Shown here in pieces: positions 1 through 9,150 of a DNA stretch of 64,000 nt; within the stretch, counting starts at the first letter, position 1; every line of letters begins with the position of its first letter. Both the position numbers and the translations under genes were made by a program. The notes below the pieces were generated by a model. That model made no database searches, had not been told where the DNA came from, and saw nothing but the letters and a program-made list of their open reading frames with translations. Origin of the DNA: Mycobacterium sp. DL440 (GTDB lineage Bacteria; Actinomycetota; Actinomycetes; Mycobacteriales; Mycobacteriaceae); assembly GCF_011745145.1 (NCBI RefSeq), contig NZ_CP050191.1, forward strand, positions 1,267,991-1,331,990, in the 5' to 3' direction.

Positions 1-557
1 ATCCCGGGGCAGATGGTGTGGACCGCGATACCCTCGGGCGCCAGGTTGGGTGCTATCGACCGCATGAACCCCACCACGCCGTGCTTGCCGAGGCTGTAGA
101 CGGGGTCAGGATGCCAGGGCATCAGGCCGGCCAGTGAGGCCGTGGCCAAAATCGCCCGGTCCGGCACGCTCCCGCAGGATCGCATCGTCTTGACGGCCAC
201 AGCGGCGCCATAAACCACTCCGTCCAGGTTCACGCCGACCGACTTGCGGTACTGGTCAAGGTCCAGTGCTCCGATGTCGCCCGACCAGTGAATAGTGATG
301 CCTGCGTTGAGGAATGCCAGATCCACGCTGCCGAGTTCGTCAACACAGCGGGAGAAGGCAGCCTCGACCTGGCCGGGATCGGACACGTCGCAGGCGAACC
401 CCAGACCATTGAACGACTGGGCCACGGTCTCGGCCGCTTTGCCGTCGATATCGACCACACAGACCCGCATGCCTTCGGCCGCCAGCCTCAGCGCCGATGC
501 CTTGCCGATGCCCGAGGCCCCGCCGGTGACGAGCGCTACATTTCCGACGAGCTTCAT
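1..557 (-). CDS. SDR family oxidoreductase (partial, runs off left edge)
   Basis: Classical short-chain dehydrogenase/reductase, a cytosolic NAD(P)-dependent oxidoreductase of unknown substrate. The N-terminus reads MKLVGNVALVTGGASGIG, containing the TGxxxGIG nucleotide-binding motif. An NAG motif (LAFLNAGIT) and the catalytic YxxxK (YSLGK, about bases 95-110) follow, and the PG motif is cut by the window edge. About 185 residues are visible, so roughly 70 C-terminal residues lie outside. The start is the ATG at 555-557, only 7 bases after the stop of the upstream SnoaL-like gene, so the two are probably co-transcribed. There is no clear Shine-Dalgarno sequence, which fits translational coupling. 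The substrate cannot be inferred. Confidence 0.88.
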   Translation of the reverse strand, partial: MKLVGNVALVTGGASGIGKASALRLAAEGMRVCVVDIDGKAAETVAQSFNGLGFACDVSDPGQVEAAFSRCVDELGSVDLAFLNAGITIHWSGDIGALDLDQYRKSVGVNLDGVVYGAAVAVKTMRSCGSVPDRAILATASLAGLMPWHPDPVYSLGKHGVVGFMRSIAPNLAPEGIAVHTICPG

Positions 558-564
558 CTGATGG

Positions 565-1119
565 TTACCAGCGATTGACCGGTGCGCCGTCCATGGATAG
601 CGGCCGCTGATACGACGCGTCGGTCTTGTCCCAAGTACCCTTGATGAACCCGGCGACAGCGCCGGACTTCAGCAACGAGGTATCGCCGTTCATCATCCAT
701 TCGATGGTGCACCGGCGCAGCGCGATCTTCCAGACCCCATCACGGCGCTCCAGGCGGTCGATGTAGCGGCCGCCCATCAACGAGACGATCTTGCCGCCCT
801 TGGCGCGCATGGCGCCGATGACATAACTCTCGGCGTGCGCGACATCGCCGTCGATCTCACAGGTGTGGGTGGTGATGTTGTGCAGGTGGTCCTCGAAGAC
901 TGCCGTATGTGCTCCATTGGCCCATTCGCCGTACTCCGGACCGGTTTTGACGGTGGGGCCGTGCTCGTCGATGCCGTCCTCGAAGTACACGCTGCCCATG
1001 AGTTCGGCGTCGTGGCGGTCGTGGCCGCGGGATTGATTCATGATCAGGTCAATGATCGCGAACCGGTCCTCGACGTACTGCAGACGCTGACGGAGTTGAT
1101 CAAGGTCATCGGCGGGCAT
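565..1119 (-). CDS. SnoaL-like / nuclear transport factor 2 family protein
   Basis: Predicted 184-residue protein of the NTF2-like superfamily (SnoaL-like polyketide cyclase/ring-hydroxylating beta-subunit fold). The N-terminal pattern (QYVEDRFAIIDLIMNQSRGHD), a central block with HTCEIDGDVAHAESY and a C-terminal RRDGVWKIALRRCTIEW strand are typical of these small alpha+beta barrels. The in-frame reading extends upstream, but the ATG at 1117-1119 has a good Shine-Dalgarno (AGAGGAAGG) at the right distance and is the likely start. It is followed after 7 bases by the SDR gene and lies divergent to a decayed monooxygenase, suggesting an old catabolic or secondary-metabolism cluster. The exact reaction is unknown; members may be enzymes or purely binding proteins. 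Confidence 0.82.
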   Translation of the reverse strand: MPADDLDQLRQRLQYVEDRFAIIDLIMNQSRGHDRHDAELMGSVYFEDGIDEHGPTVKTGPEYGEWANGAHTAVFEDHLHNITTHTCEIDGDVAHAESYVIGAMRAKGGKIVSLMGGRYIDRLERRDGVWKIALRRCTIEWMMNGDTSLLKSGAVAGFIKGTWDKTDASYQRPLSMDGAPVNRW

Positions 1120-1157
1120 GGGCCGTCCTTCCTCTGGGGGTGAATGCTGGATAAGTT

Positions 1158-1241
1158 GTACAACTGTATAGCACGGTGGTGGGGCGAGACGGCAAGTGTC
1201 AATTCGACTGCACCCCTCGGGCCGATGCAATACAGTCGTAC
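1158..1241. promoter_or_regulatory. pair of operator-like palindromes in a divergent promoter region
   Basis: Two near-palindromes face each other between the SnoaL-like gene and the monooxygenase remnant: GTACAACTGTAT at 1158-1169 and ATACAGTCGTAC at 1230-1241. The second, read on the minus strand, is GTACGACTGTAT, one base different from the first, and flanking bases match as well. The centres are 72 bp apart. Two copies in opposite orientation between divergent genes look like binding sites for the TetR protein encoded at 1613-2260. That assignment is inference. Confidence 0.55.
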
Positions 1242-1281
1242 AGCATCGGGGTTCTCGGTAGTCGGAGGAGATGGAGCTTTG

Positions 1282-1616
1282 ATGGATGCGCTCGGGCACA
1301 ACTTCCACGGAAGCTGGCGTCACCCCGACGCTCGCAACCGTGAGTTCAAGGGTTTCGACCTATGGATGGATCTGGCGAACAAGGCCGAACAGGCCAAGGT
1401 CGACGCGCTTTTCTGCACCGACGTGATGGGCGTGCAGGGGCAATGCCGCAGAGCTACGAGGAGTTCTTCGAGCATCTGGTGCCGGTGCTTCAGGACAAAG
1501 GCCTGATGCAGCGGGAATACCAGCCAGGAACCCTGCGGGAGAAGCTGTTTGGAACATCGTCGGGTGACATTTCCGAGCGGCACCCGGCGCACGGATACCG
1601 CGGAAAGTTCTGTTAG
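1282..1616 (+). pseudogene. NtaA/SnaA/DszA-type FMN-dependent monooxygenase, internally deleted remnant
   Basis: Two ends of a bacterial luciferase-like monooxygenase survive. From ATG 1282 (after a GGAGGAG ribosome site) about 50 residues match the family N-terminus: HNFHGSWRHPDARN, then a stretch ending FCTDVMGVQG. After about base 1440 the next frame encodes the family C-terminus (SYEEFFEHLVPVLQDKG, YQPGTLREKLFG, ERHPAHGYRGKF) and stops at 1614-1616. Compared with the intact 495-residue relative at 9151-10638, about 345 central residues are missing and the two pieces are out of frame. The gene is therefore dead. Its stop overlaps the convergent TetR stop by 4 bases. The intact ancestor was probably controlled together with the divergent SnoaL-SDR genes. 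Confidence 0.85.
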
Positions 1617-2260
1617 TCGGCGGTCTTCTTGGTACGACGGCGAGCCGCGGACGAACGCTTTGTTGGAGTTGTCCGCGGCTCGACGGCGTCCAGTTGATCC
1701 TCGAACGCCTTGGTCAGCTCGCCATGGGCGGTCTGGACACCGATACCCTTCTCCAGGTTCAGGAATTTCGGCAGGCTGGAGATCAGTAACTGCAACGCCG
1801 GCAGCGACAGATCGCCGACTGGCCGCGCGTCCTCACCGAATCTGGCTGTCAAAGCGTCCAATTGGACTTTCCGGGCGGACTCGGTGACAGAGGCTATCTC
1901 AGTCTGGATCGACTTGCGATGGTTGCCGAGGGCCATGAACTCGGTCATCAGCACACCGGTGGCCTCATCCCAGTTGTACTCCCACAGCGCACGCAGCGGA
2001 TCGTCGGAGCGCTTGCCCAGGATCTTGTTCAGATACGCGAGATTGCGTTGGGAGTAGCGGGAGATCGCGGCCACGAAGATGTCGTCGAGGGTCGGGAAGT
2101 AGTACTGCACCAGGCTCGGCGTGACACCCGCCTTGGTGGCGAGGGCGCGGTAGGTGACGCTGGCATAGCCGTCCTCCAGCATCATCTGCTCGACGCAGTC
2201 AAGAAGCGTGTCGCGCGTTTTCGACGTTTCGGCGCCGACGCGTCGGCCAGATGCTGCCAT
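1613..2260 (-). CDS. TetR/AcrR family transcriptional regulator
   Basis: A 215-residue one-component repressor. The N-terminal helix-turn-helix occupies about residues 15-60, with the typical core SVTYRALATKAGVTPSLVQ followed by YYFPTLDDIF. The remainder is the variable helical ligand-binding domain. The last 18 residues are strongly basic (KRSSAARRRTKKTAD), a lysine/arginine tail that could add nonspecific DNA contacts. The ATG at 2258-2260 is preceded by GAGGAG. It is adjacent to the decayed monooxygenase and the SnoaL-SDR pair, so it is the natural candidate to bind the two palindromes at 1158-1169 and 1230-1241. The ligand is unknown. Confidence 0.9.
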   Translation of the reverse strand: MAASGRRVGAETSKTRDTLLDCVEQMMLEDGYASVTYRALATKAGVTPSLVQYYFPTLDDIFVAAISRYSQRNLAYLNKILGKRSDDPLRALWEYNWDEATGVLMTEFMALGNHRKSIQTEIASVTESARKVQLDALTARFGEDARPVGDLSLPALQLLISSLPKFLNLEKGIGVQTAHGELTKAFEDQLDAVEPRTTPTKRSSAARRRTKKTAD

Positions 2261-2354
2261 GGACTCCTCGCTCGATCGGCTCTCGCCATTCTGACACCCG
2301 ATCGCCGGATATGGCGCAACTATGCCCGTCGGGAAACGTCGTAGTCGTGCGCCG

Positions 2355-3533
2355 CTACGTGTGCTGCGGGCTCTGCGCCTTCTTGTACAGCGACTTGAGC
2401 AACATGTCCCGGAACGTGTGGTTGTCCAACGCCTTCAGGCCCGCACCCGCGACCGCGGGCATCCCGGCGAGCTTGTTGAAGAACCGACCGCGTCGGTACT
2501 CGCTGCCCCAGGCGGCACGCATCCGTTGCTCGTAGTTCGTGAAGTCGTCGGGTCCGCCGTTGGTCAGCGCGGCAATCGCGCATTCGCCTGCGGTCAAACC
2601 GGATTCGAGCGCCTTGGAAATGCCGGCCCCGGACACCGGCTTGCCGGCACCCAGCGAATCTCCGACGAACAACACGCCGGGACGCCACGGTGGCCACGCC
2701 GTGAAACCCATCGGCAATCGCCAGGCCCGCACGCTCTTGTTCTTCTTGAGCTCCTCGATCGCCGGCAGTTCCCATTCGGCCGGCAGGGTCCGCAGGAAGT
2801 CGCCGAGGAACTGCGTGGCGTTGATCGACTGCCAGTTCTTGTAGCTGTTCACGTAGCCCAGGCCGATGTTGAACCGGCCACCGCCCATCGGGAACACCCA
2901 GCCGTAGCCCGGCAGCTGATCGCCCTGGAACAACAGCTTGAGGTAGATCTCGAAGGCGTCGGAGTCGGGACGGTTGGCGTGCATCTCGGACCGGATCGCG
3001 ATGGCCGAGTAGCCGTTGTACTCGGAGTCGATCTTCAGGGCCCGCTTGATGGGGGAGTAGGCACCGTCGGCCGCGATGACCGCATCCCCATATACCTTTT
3101 CGCCGCTCTTGAGCACCACGCCGATCACGCGTCCCTTGGCGTCGAACTCGGGCCCGGCGACCTCGGCGCCCTGGCGCACCTCGGCGCCTGCCGACTCGGC
3201 GTGCTTGAGCAACAGTGTGTCGAGTTCGGTGCGGCTCACGGTATGGCCGTGGTCGGGCATGCCGGGGCGACGCGGGAAGGACAGCTCCCACTCGCTGGGG
3301 CTGAACACGGTCACCTTGTTGACCCGATGGAACTTGGAGACCTCGTCGGCCAGGCCCATCTTCTGCAGGTAGCTCACCGCGCGAGCGGTGAGTCCATCGC
3401 CACAGGGCTTGTCGCGGGGAAACTCCGCCTTGTCCAGGACCAGCACCTTGGCGCCGGTCTGAGCGGCCTGCCACGCCGCGGCCGACCCCGATGGGCCGCC
3501 ACCTGCTATGACCAGGTCGTATCGCTGCGTCAT
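2355..3533 (-). CDS. geranylgeranyl reductase family FAD-dependent oxidoreductase
   Basis: A 392-residue flavoprotein of the geranylgeranyl reductase/p-hydroxybenzoate-hydroxylase fold, which reduces isoprenoid double bonds or hydroxylates small molecules. Visible motifs are the dinucleotide-binding GGGPSG (residues 11-16), the family signature FPRDKPCGDG (38-47) and a C-terminal FAD-contact block with GDSLGAGKPVSGAGI. There is no signal peptide. The start at 3533 is an ATG with GACGAGG upstream; in-frame sequence further upstream lacks support. The family includes the menaquinone reductase MenJ of M. tuberculosis, but the sequence I recall for MenJ differs substantially here, so this is probably a paralogue and the substrate (menaquinone, carotenoid or polyprenyl) is open. 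Confidence 0.87.
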   Translation of the reverse strand: MTQRYDLVIAGGGPSGSAAAWQAAQTGAKVLVLDKAEFPRDKPCGDGLTARAVSYLQKMGLADEVSKFHRVNKVTVFSPSEWELSFPRRPGMPDHGHTVSRTELDTLLLKHAESAGAEVRQGAEVAGPEFDAKGRVIGVVLKSGEKVYGDAVIAADGAYSPIKRALKIDSEYNGYSAIAIRSEMHANRPDSDAFEIYLKLLFQGDQLPGYGWVFPMGGGRFNIGLGYVNSYKNWQSINATQFLGDFLRTLPAEWELPAIEELKKNKSVRAWRLPMGFTAWPPWRPGVLFVGDSLGAGKPVSGAGISKALESGLTAGECAIAALTNGGPDDFTNYEQRMRAAWGSEYRRGRFFNKLAGMPAVAGAGLKALDNHTFRDMLLKSLYKKAQSPQHT

Positions 3534-3672
3534 GAGCCTCGTCTCATTGATTGACTGTGGCTGCGATAGTACCCAAGCCAGGTGTCGAGGGCTGGACGGG
3601 CGAACGGCCGGGTCAAACGGCAAAACCGCGTGTCATGAGGCGGTCTGGGCAGGTCAGCACTATCAGGGCGCG

Positions 3673-3678
3673 TACAGT
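3673..3678 (+). promoter_or_regulatory. -10 box TACAGT, leaderless promoter of TetR gene
   Basis: TACAGT fits the mycobacterial TANNNT -10 element and ends 6 bases before the GTG at 3685. That spacing puts the transcription start at or next to the start codon, implying a leaderless mRNA and supporting GTG 3685 over upstream or internal starts. Confidence 0.55.
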
Positions 3679-3684
3679 GATCGC

Positions 3685-4425
3685 GTGCGGCGAACGTCGA
3701 GACCACATTCCAGCGATGGCACGGGTGTCAAGGTTGATGCCCGTAGCGAGCGCTGGCGTGAGCACCGTAAGAAAGTGCGTTCGGAAATCGTCGACGCCTC
3801 GTTCCGGGCGATTGACCGGCTGGGCCCCGAGGTCAGCCTGCGTGAGATCGCCGAAGAGGCCGGTACCGCCAAGCCAAAGATCTACCGTCACTTCGCCGAC
3901 AAATCGGACCTGTTCCAGGCCATCGGCGAGCGACTGCGCGACATGTTGTGGTCCGCGATCTTCCCGGTGATCAACCTGGGTGCCGACCCGGCCCGGGAAG
4001 TCATCCGACGCAGCGTCGAGCAGTACGTCAGGCTCGTCGACGAACACCCGAACGTGTTGCGGTTCCTGATCCAGGGCCGGTTCGCCGAACAGAGCGAATC
4101 GACCATGCGCGCACTCAACGAAGGCCGCGGCATCACCCTGGCGATGGCGGACATGTTCTCCAACGAACTGCGCGAGATGGAACTGGACGGGGCGGCGATC
4201 GAATTGGCCGCGTTCGCCACGTTCGGTGCGTGCGCGTCGGCCACGGACTGGTGGCTCGGCACCGAGGAGGACAGCCCGCGCCGGATGCCGGCCGAGGAGT
4301 TCGTCAACCACCTGACCACCATCATGGTCGGTTCCATCAACGGCACCTGTGAACTGCTCGGCATCTGGATCGACCCGGACCTGCCGCTGCATGAAGGTGT
4401 CCAGCGTCGCCAGCACGCCAGCTGA
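3685..4425 (+). CDS. TetR/AcrR family transcriptional regulator (Rv3050c-like)
   Basis: A 246-residue TetR-type regulator. The helix-turn-helix spans about residues 48-72 (SLREIAEEAGTAKPKIYRHF, then ADKSDLF). The C-terminal domain contains two Trp-rich helices (TDWWLGTEEDSP) that may line a ligand pocket. No ATG fits the N-terminus; the GTG at 3685, 6 bases after TACAGT, is the best start and implies a leaderless transcript. It precedes the flavin monooxygenase gene by 80 bases on the same strand, the same order as Rv3050c-Rv3049c in M. tuberculosis, so it probably regulates that monooxygenase and itself. Confidence 0.9.
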   Translation: MRRTSRPHSSDGTGVKVDARSERWREHRKKVRSEIVDASFRAIDRLGPEVSLREIAEEAGTAKPKIYRHFADKSDLFQAIGERLRDMLWSAIFPVINLGADPAREVIRRSVEQYVRLVDEHPNVLRFLIQGRFAEQSESTMRALNEGRGITLAMADMFSNELREMELDGAAIELAAFATFGACASATDWWLGTEEDSPRRMPAEEFVNHLTTIMVGSINGTCELLGIWIDPDLPLHEGVQRRQHAS

Positions 4426-4433
4426 CCGCCTCG

Positions 4434-4490
4434 TTGACAGCTGACTCCCACGTCCGGAGACTGGGAAATATCCGGTACCGCCGTTCCCAG
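4434..4490 (+). promoter_or_regulatory. candidate SigA promoter and inverted repeat before the monooxygenase
   Basis: TTGACA at 4434-4439 is a perfect -35 hexamer; 17 bases later GAGACT (4457-4462) is a weak -10. Immediately after, CTGGGAA (4461-4467) and TTCCCAG (4484-4490) form a perfect 7-bp inverted repeat with a 16-base loop, ending just before the ribosome site AAAAGGAC. The repeat could be an operator for the upstream TetR protein or a leader hairpin. Confidence 0.4.
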
Positions 4491-4505
4491 AAAAGGACCT
4501 GAGCT

Positions 4506-6047
4506 ATGACGGCTGCCCAACCCTCACCACAGGGTCAGCAACCCATCCGTACCCGCGCCCTGGTCATCGGCAGCGGGTTCTCGGGGATGGGGATGGCGAT
4601 CGAACTGCAACGTCGAGGTGTCGACTTCCTCATCCTGGAGAAGGCCGACGAGTTCGGCGGGACTTGGCGGGACAACACCTACCCGGGCTGTGCCTGCGAC
4701 ATTCCGTCGCACATGTACTCATTCTCCTTCGAGCCGAAGGCGGACTGGAGCCACATGTGGTCCTTCCAGCCTGAGATTCAGGACTACCTGCTCGGCGTGG
4801 CCGCCAAGTACGGGCTGCGCCGCTACACCCGGTTCAACACCCACGTGGACCGCGCCCACTGGGACGAACAAGAGCTGCGCTGGCACGTGTTCAGTGACAC
4901 CGGCCAGGAGTTCATCTCCCAGTTCCTGGTGTCCGGGGCCGGCGGGCTGCACATTCCGCAGATCCCGGAGGTTGAAGGACGCGAGGATTTTGCCGGCGCG
5001 GCTTTCCACTCCGCGGAGTGGGACCACAGCGTCGACCTCACAGGCAAGCGGGTCGCAGTGATCGGCACCGGTGCGAGCGCCATCCAGATCGTGCCCGAGA
5101 TCGTCAAGGACGTCGCCGAGCTGCACCTCTACCAGCGCACCCCGGCCTGGGTGATGCCACGGGTGAACAACAAGTTCCCGCAATGGATTCGGCGCTTGTT
5201 CAGCTATGTGCCCGGCACCCGCGCGGCCATGCGTGCCGCCATCTACTGGATCCACGAGGGCGTCGGCTTCGCCATGACGCAGCAACCGCGGCTACTCAAG
5301 ATCGGCGAGGCGATGGGCCGCTACAACATCAACCGCAGCATCAAAGACCCCGAGTTGCGCCGCAAGCTCACCCCGAGCTACCGCGCCGGATGCAAGCGAA
5401 TTCTCAACTCCGACACGTACTACCGCGGGATTGCCAACCCCAAAGCCCAGGTGATCACCGAGTCGATCACCCGGATGACACCGACCGGCATCGTCACCGC
5501 CGACGGCGTCGAGCATCCGGCGGACGTGGTCGTGTGGGCCACCGGCTTCCACGTCACCGACTCCTACACCTACGTCGACATCAAGGGTGCCGGCGGCGAG
5601 GATCTGGTGGACCGCTGGAACCGCGAGGGCATGGCAGCCCACCGCGGCGTCGCGGTGTCCGGTATGCCCAACCTGTTCTTCCTGCTCGGGCCGAACACTG
5701 CACTGGGCCACAACTCGGTGGTGTTCATGATCGAATCCCAGATCCGCTACGTCGGTCAGGCGATCGCCGCCGTCGACCATGCCGGAGCGGCCGCGCTGTC
5801 GCCCAGCCCTCGCGCGCAGGCGGAGTTCAACGCCGAGCTGCAGCGCGATCTGGCCGACACGGTGTTCAACACCGGTGGTTGCCGGAGCTGGTACATGGAC
5901 GCCCACGGCGTCAACCGGACCCTGTGGAGCGGCATGACCTGGCAGTACTGGCTGGCAACGCGCAAGCTGGACGTGAAAGAGTTCGACTTCATCGATGAGG
6001 CGCGCGACACGAAGACACAAGGTGTTGCGGTCACCGCGGGTAGCTGA
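4506..6047 (+). CDS. flavin-containing (Baeyer-Villiger-type) monooxygenase, Rv3049c-like
   Basis: A 513-residue FAD/NADPH monooxygenase of the class B flavoprotein family, which inserts one oxygen atom into ketones or oxidises N/S atoms. Two Rossmann motifs are visible, GSGFSG (residues 22-27, FAD) and GTGASA (187-192, NADPH), and between them the Baeyer-Villiger fingerprint FxGxxxHxxxW as FAGAAFHSAEW (162-172). A GGTW block follows the first Rossmann fold as usual. The length is normal for the small type I enzymes. The start ATG has AAAAGGAC about 8 bases upstream. It sits behind a TetR gene and before nrdF2, a conserved mycobacterial arrangement. Physiological substrate unknown; related mycobacterial enzymes can activate thioamide drugs such as ethionamide, but that is not evidence for this one. 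Confidence 0.93.
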   Translation: MTAAQPSPQGQQPIRTRALVIGSGFSGMGMAIELQRRGVDFLILEKADEFGGTWRDNTYPGCACDIPSHMYSFSFEPKADWSHMWSFQPEIQDYLLGVAAKYGLRRYTRFNTHVDRAHWDEQELRWHVFSDTGQEFISQFLVSGAGGLHIPQIPEVEGREDFAGAAFHSAEWDHSVDLTGKRVAVIGTGASAIQIVPEIVKDVAELHLYQRTPAWVMPRVNNKFPQWIRRLFSYVPGTRAAMRAAIYWIHEGVGFAMTQQPRLLKIGEAMGRYNINRSIKDPELRRKLTPSYRAGCKRILNSDTYYRGIANPKAQVITESITRMTPTGIVTADGVEHPADVVVWATGFHVTDSYTYVDIKGAGGEDLVDRWNREGMAAHRGVAVSGMPNLFFLLGPNTALGHNSVVFMIESQIRYVGQAIAAVDHAGAAALSPSPRAQAEFNAELQRDLADTVFNTGGCRSWYMDAHGVNRTLWSGMTWQYWLATRKLDVKEFDFIDEARDTKTQGVAVTAGS

Positions 6048-6098
6048 CCCCAGGGGTAGTGTCGTGGGTACTGTCCGGCAAACAAAACAACCTGGTGA

Positions 6099-7085
<987 letters not shown>

Positions 7086-7628
7086 CTAGTTGGCGTACGG
7101 GTTGCGCCCCTCGCCGGTATTGAGCAGCAGTGGGTTGTTCACATCGAGGACGTGGCTGCCGCCCGGGCTGAGGACGAACCCGGCTCCGTCAAAGGAGTTG
7201 TTGCACATCGTCACTGTGCCGTCGGTCCCACACGTCACATTGCGGAAGCTGATGCGAGTCCCGGGCAGCAGCCGGTTGGGCAGCCCGTCGAACACGAACA
7301 ACGGACGGTTGTCGCTGACAAACGTCGGCGGCCCCTGCTGTGCGCCGGTCACCGCGTTGGCCCCATCTGGTGCTGCGGGCAGCGGACCGCTGCAGCCGTA
7401 TTTGCCTGATCCGCGGCCGATCGCGCACGCGATATCGCCCGGCACCGCGAATGCGTAGTACTCGCCGTTCTGCATCGCGAAGTCCGACGGCTTCACCGGG
7501 GTGAGCGCGTTGAGATTGAGCGGCGGCGGGGGCGGAGGTGGCGGCGGGTCCGCTGCCGCCACGCCCGGGAAACCAAGGCCGGCGCCGACCGCCGCGCTCA
7601 CCAGGGTCGCCAGCATCAACCTTCTCAT
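7086..7628 (-). CDS. secreted hypothetical protein with proline run
   Basis: A 180-residue exported protein of unknown function. The ATG at 7626-7628 starts a good Sec signal peptide (MRRLMLATLV, an Ala/Gly-rich core, cleavage likely after GVAAA). The mature part opens with DPPPPPPPPPLNLNAL, a proline linker common in mycobacterial cell-wall proteins. The body contains four cysteines (IACAIG, KYGCSG, NVTCGTD, TMCNNS), probably two disulfides. The gene is convergent with nrdF2 and the two stop codons abut with no spacer. It occupies the place of Rv3047c, but I cannot confirm homology. Confidence 0.85.
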   Translation of the reverse strand: MRRLMLATLVSAAVGAGLGFPGVAAADPPPPPPPPPLNLNALTPVKPSDFAMQNGEYYAFAVPGDIACAIGRGSGKYGCSGPLPAAPDGANAVTGAQQGPPTFVSDNRPLFVFDGLPNRLLPGTRISFRNVTCGTDGTVTMCNNSFDGAGFVLSPGGSHVLDVNNPLLLNTGEGRNPYAN

Positions 7629-7767
7629 CACGCCACTGTAGAGCGTCACTACCTGGCACGCGGCGGTGCCCAAGCGTACAGTGCCGCCCGGTCACCGCCG
7701 CGTATTCGGTCTCCCGCTCAGCGTCTTTCCAGCGAGCTGACAGCCGGCGCTGATATCAAAAGAACCG

Positions 7768-9141
7768 ATGCACCAGCTCATTGCGCAGATCTCGCTGATC
7801 CACGGCTGGTTCCCGGTAGTCGTCCAGCTGATCGCTGCGCTGCTGCTGGGCGCCGCCGTGGGCTGGCGTTCGTCACGCTGGCGCGCCCGGTTGTTGCCGG
7901 CACTGGTGGTCGGGGCGGCCGCGTTGGCAGGTGTGGCGTACTGGTACATCGACTCGATCGGGGTGGCCGGAAACGCCGGCCCGCCCGAGTTGTGGCTCTG
8001 GATCGCGTTGACCGCCTTGGCGTTCGGCGTCGCCATCGTCGGTTGGGTGAGTGCGCGATGGTGGCGACGCGCCGCCTCGGTAGCCGCGATCGGGGTGTGC
8101 GGGCTGGCCTGCGCACTGACGCTCAACATCTGGGTCGGGTACTTCCCGACGGTGGACGGCATGTGGAAGCAGCTCACCTCGAGTCCGCTACCGGGGCAGA
8201 CGGACCGGTTGACCGTGACGAAGATGCAACTGGCGCACTTCCGGCCCACGAGTGGGGTGCTGGTCCCGGTGACCATCGACTCGCAGGCTTCCGGGTTCGG
8301 CCACCGCGGTGAACTCGTCTACCTTCCGCCGGTGTGGTTCGCCAGCACCCCGCCACCGAAACTCCCGACAATCATGATGATCGGTTCGCAACTGAACACC
8401 CCGGCCGACTGGCTGCGCGCAGGCAACGTGCTGGGCATCCTCGACGGGTTCGCGGCTGCGCACGGCGGCAACGCTCCCGTGTTCGTGTTCGTCGATGCCA
8501 CCGGTTCATTCGCCAACGACACCGAGTGCGTCAACGGAACCCGGGGCAACGCCGCCGACCACCTGACCAAGGATGTCGTCCCGTACCTGATCTCGAACTT
8601 CGGGGTGCGCGCTGATCGTGACGGTTGGGGGATTGCGGGCTGGTCGATGGGCGGCACCTGTGCGGTGGACCTCACGCTGATGCATCCCGGCATGTTCCGG
8701 TCGTTCATCGACATCGCCGGCGACCTGCGTCCGAACGCGGGGGACAAGACGCAGACGATCAACCGTCTGTTCGGCGGGGATGCCGACGCCTGGGCGGCCT
8801 ACGATCCGGTCACAATCATGCGTCGGCACGGACCGTACTCCGATGTGACGGCGTGGTTCGAGGTGCCGCACCACGGCGGGGTGACGCATGACCCCACGGC
8901 CAACCCAGAGGCCCAGGACGTCGCCGCGACCACGCTGTGCGAGGCGGCGCGCGCCGAAGCGATCACGTGCTCGGTGCAGACCGCGCCTGGCCGCCATGAC
9001 TGGGCGTTCGCCACCAACGCCCTCGGTGCCGCTCTGCCGTGGCTGGCCGGGCAGCTCAACACCCCCGGCGTGGAAAAGGCCCAACTACCGGCGTCGACGT
9101 TGGAGAAGCAGCCCTCGTCGGTCCAGGCCGCGCCGCGCTGA
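7768..9141 (+). CDS. membrane-anchored esterase of the antigen 85-like alpha/beta hydrolase family
   Basis: A 457-residue protein with four predicted membrane helices in the first 125 residues (about 13-33, 43-62, 74-94, 102-124) and an extracytoplasmic alpha/beta hydrolase domain after residue 140. The nucleophile elbow is GWSMGG with Ser293, and His410 (GRHDWAF) is the likely catalytic histidine; an acidic partner probably lies in the Asp/Glu-rich region between. The layout matches the esterase D/antigen 85 (mycolyltransferase-like) family, but a true mycolyltransferase role is not shown. It lies between nrdF2's convergent neighbour and the convergent monooxygenase, with no operon partner. 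Likely substrates are cell-envelope esters. Confidence 0.86.
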   Translation: MHQLIAQISLIHGWFPVVVQLIAALLLGAAVGWRSSRWRARLLPALVVGAAALAGVAYWYIDSIGVAGNAGPPELWLWIALTALAFGVAIVGWVSARWWRRAASVAAIGVCGLACALTLNIWVGYFPTVDGMWKQLTSSPLPGQTDRLTVTKMQLAHFRPTSGVLVPVTIDSQASGFGHRGELVYLPPVWFASTPPPKLPTIMMIGSQLNTPADWLRAGNVLGILDGFAAAHGGNAPVFVFVDATGSFANDTECVNGTRGNAADHLTKDVVPYLISNFGVRADRDGWGIAGWSMGGTCAVDLTLMHPGMFRSFIDIAGDLRPNAGDKTQTINRLFGGDADAWAAYDPVTIMRRHGPYSDVTAWFEVPHHGGVTHDPTANPEAQDVAATTLCEAARAEAITCSVQTAPGRHDWAFATNALGAALPWLAGQLNTPGVEKAQLPASTLEKQPSSVQAAPR

Positions 9142-9150
9142 CCGGCGAAC

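Noticed and set aside
1144..1281. In-frame N-terminal extension of the monooxygenase remnant
   Set aside because: It crosses the operator-like repeats, has no resemblance to the family and ignores the GGAGGAG ribosome site before ATG 1282.
2355..3533. Assignment of the flavoprotein as menaquinone reductase MenJ
   Set aside because: It belongs to the same family, but the sequence diverges clearly from MenJ as I recall it, and no menaquinone genes are nearby.
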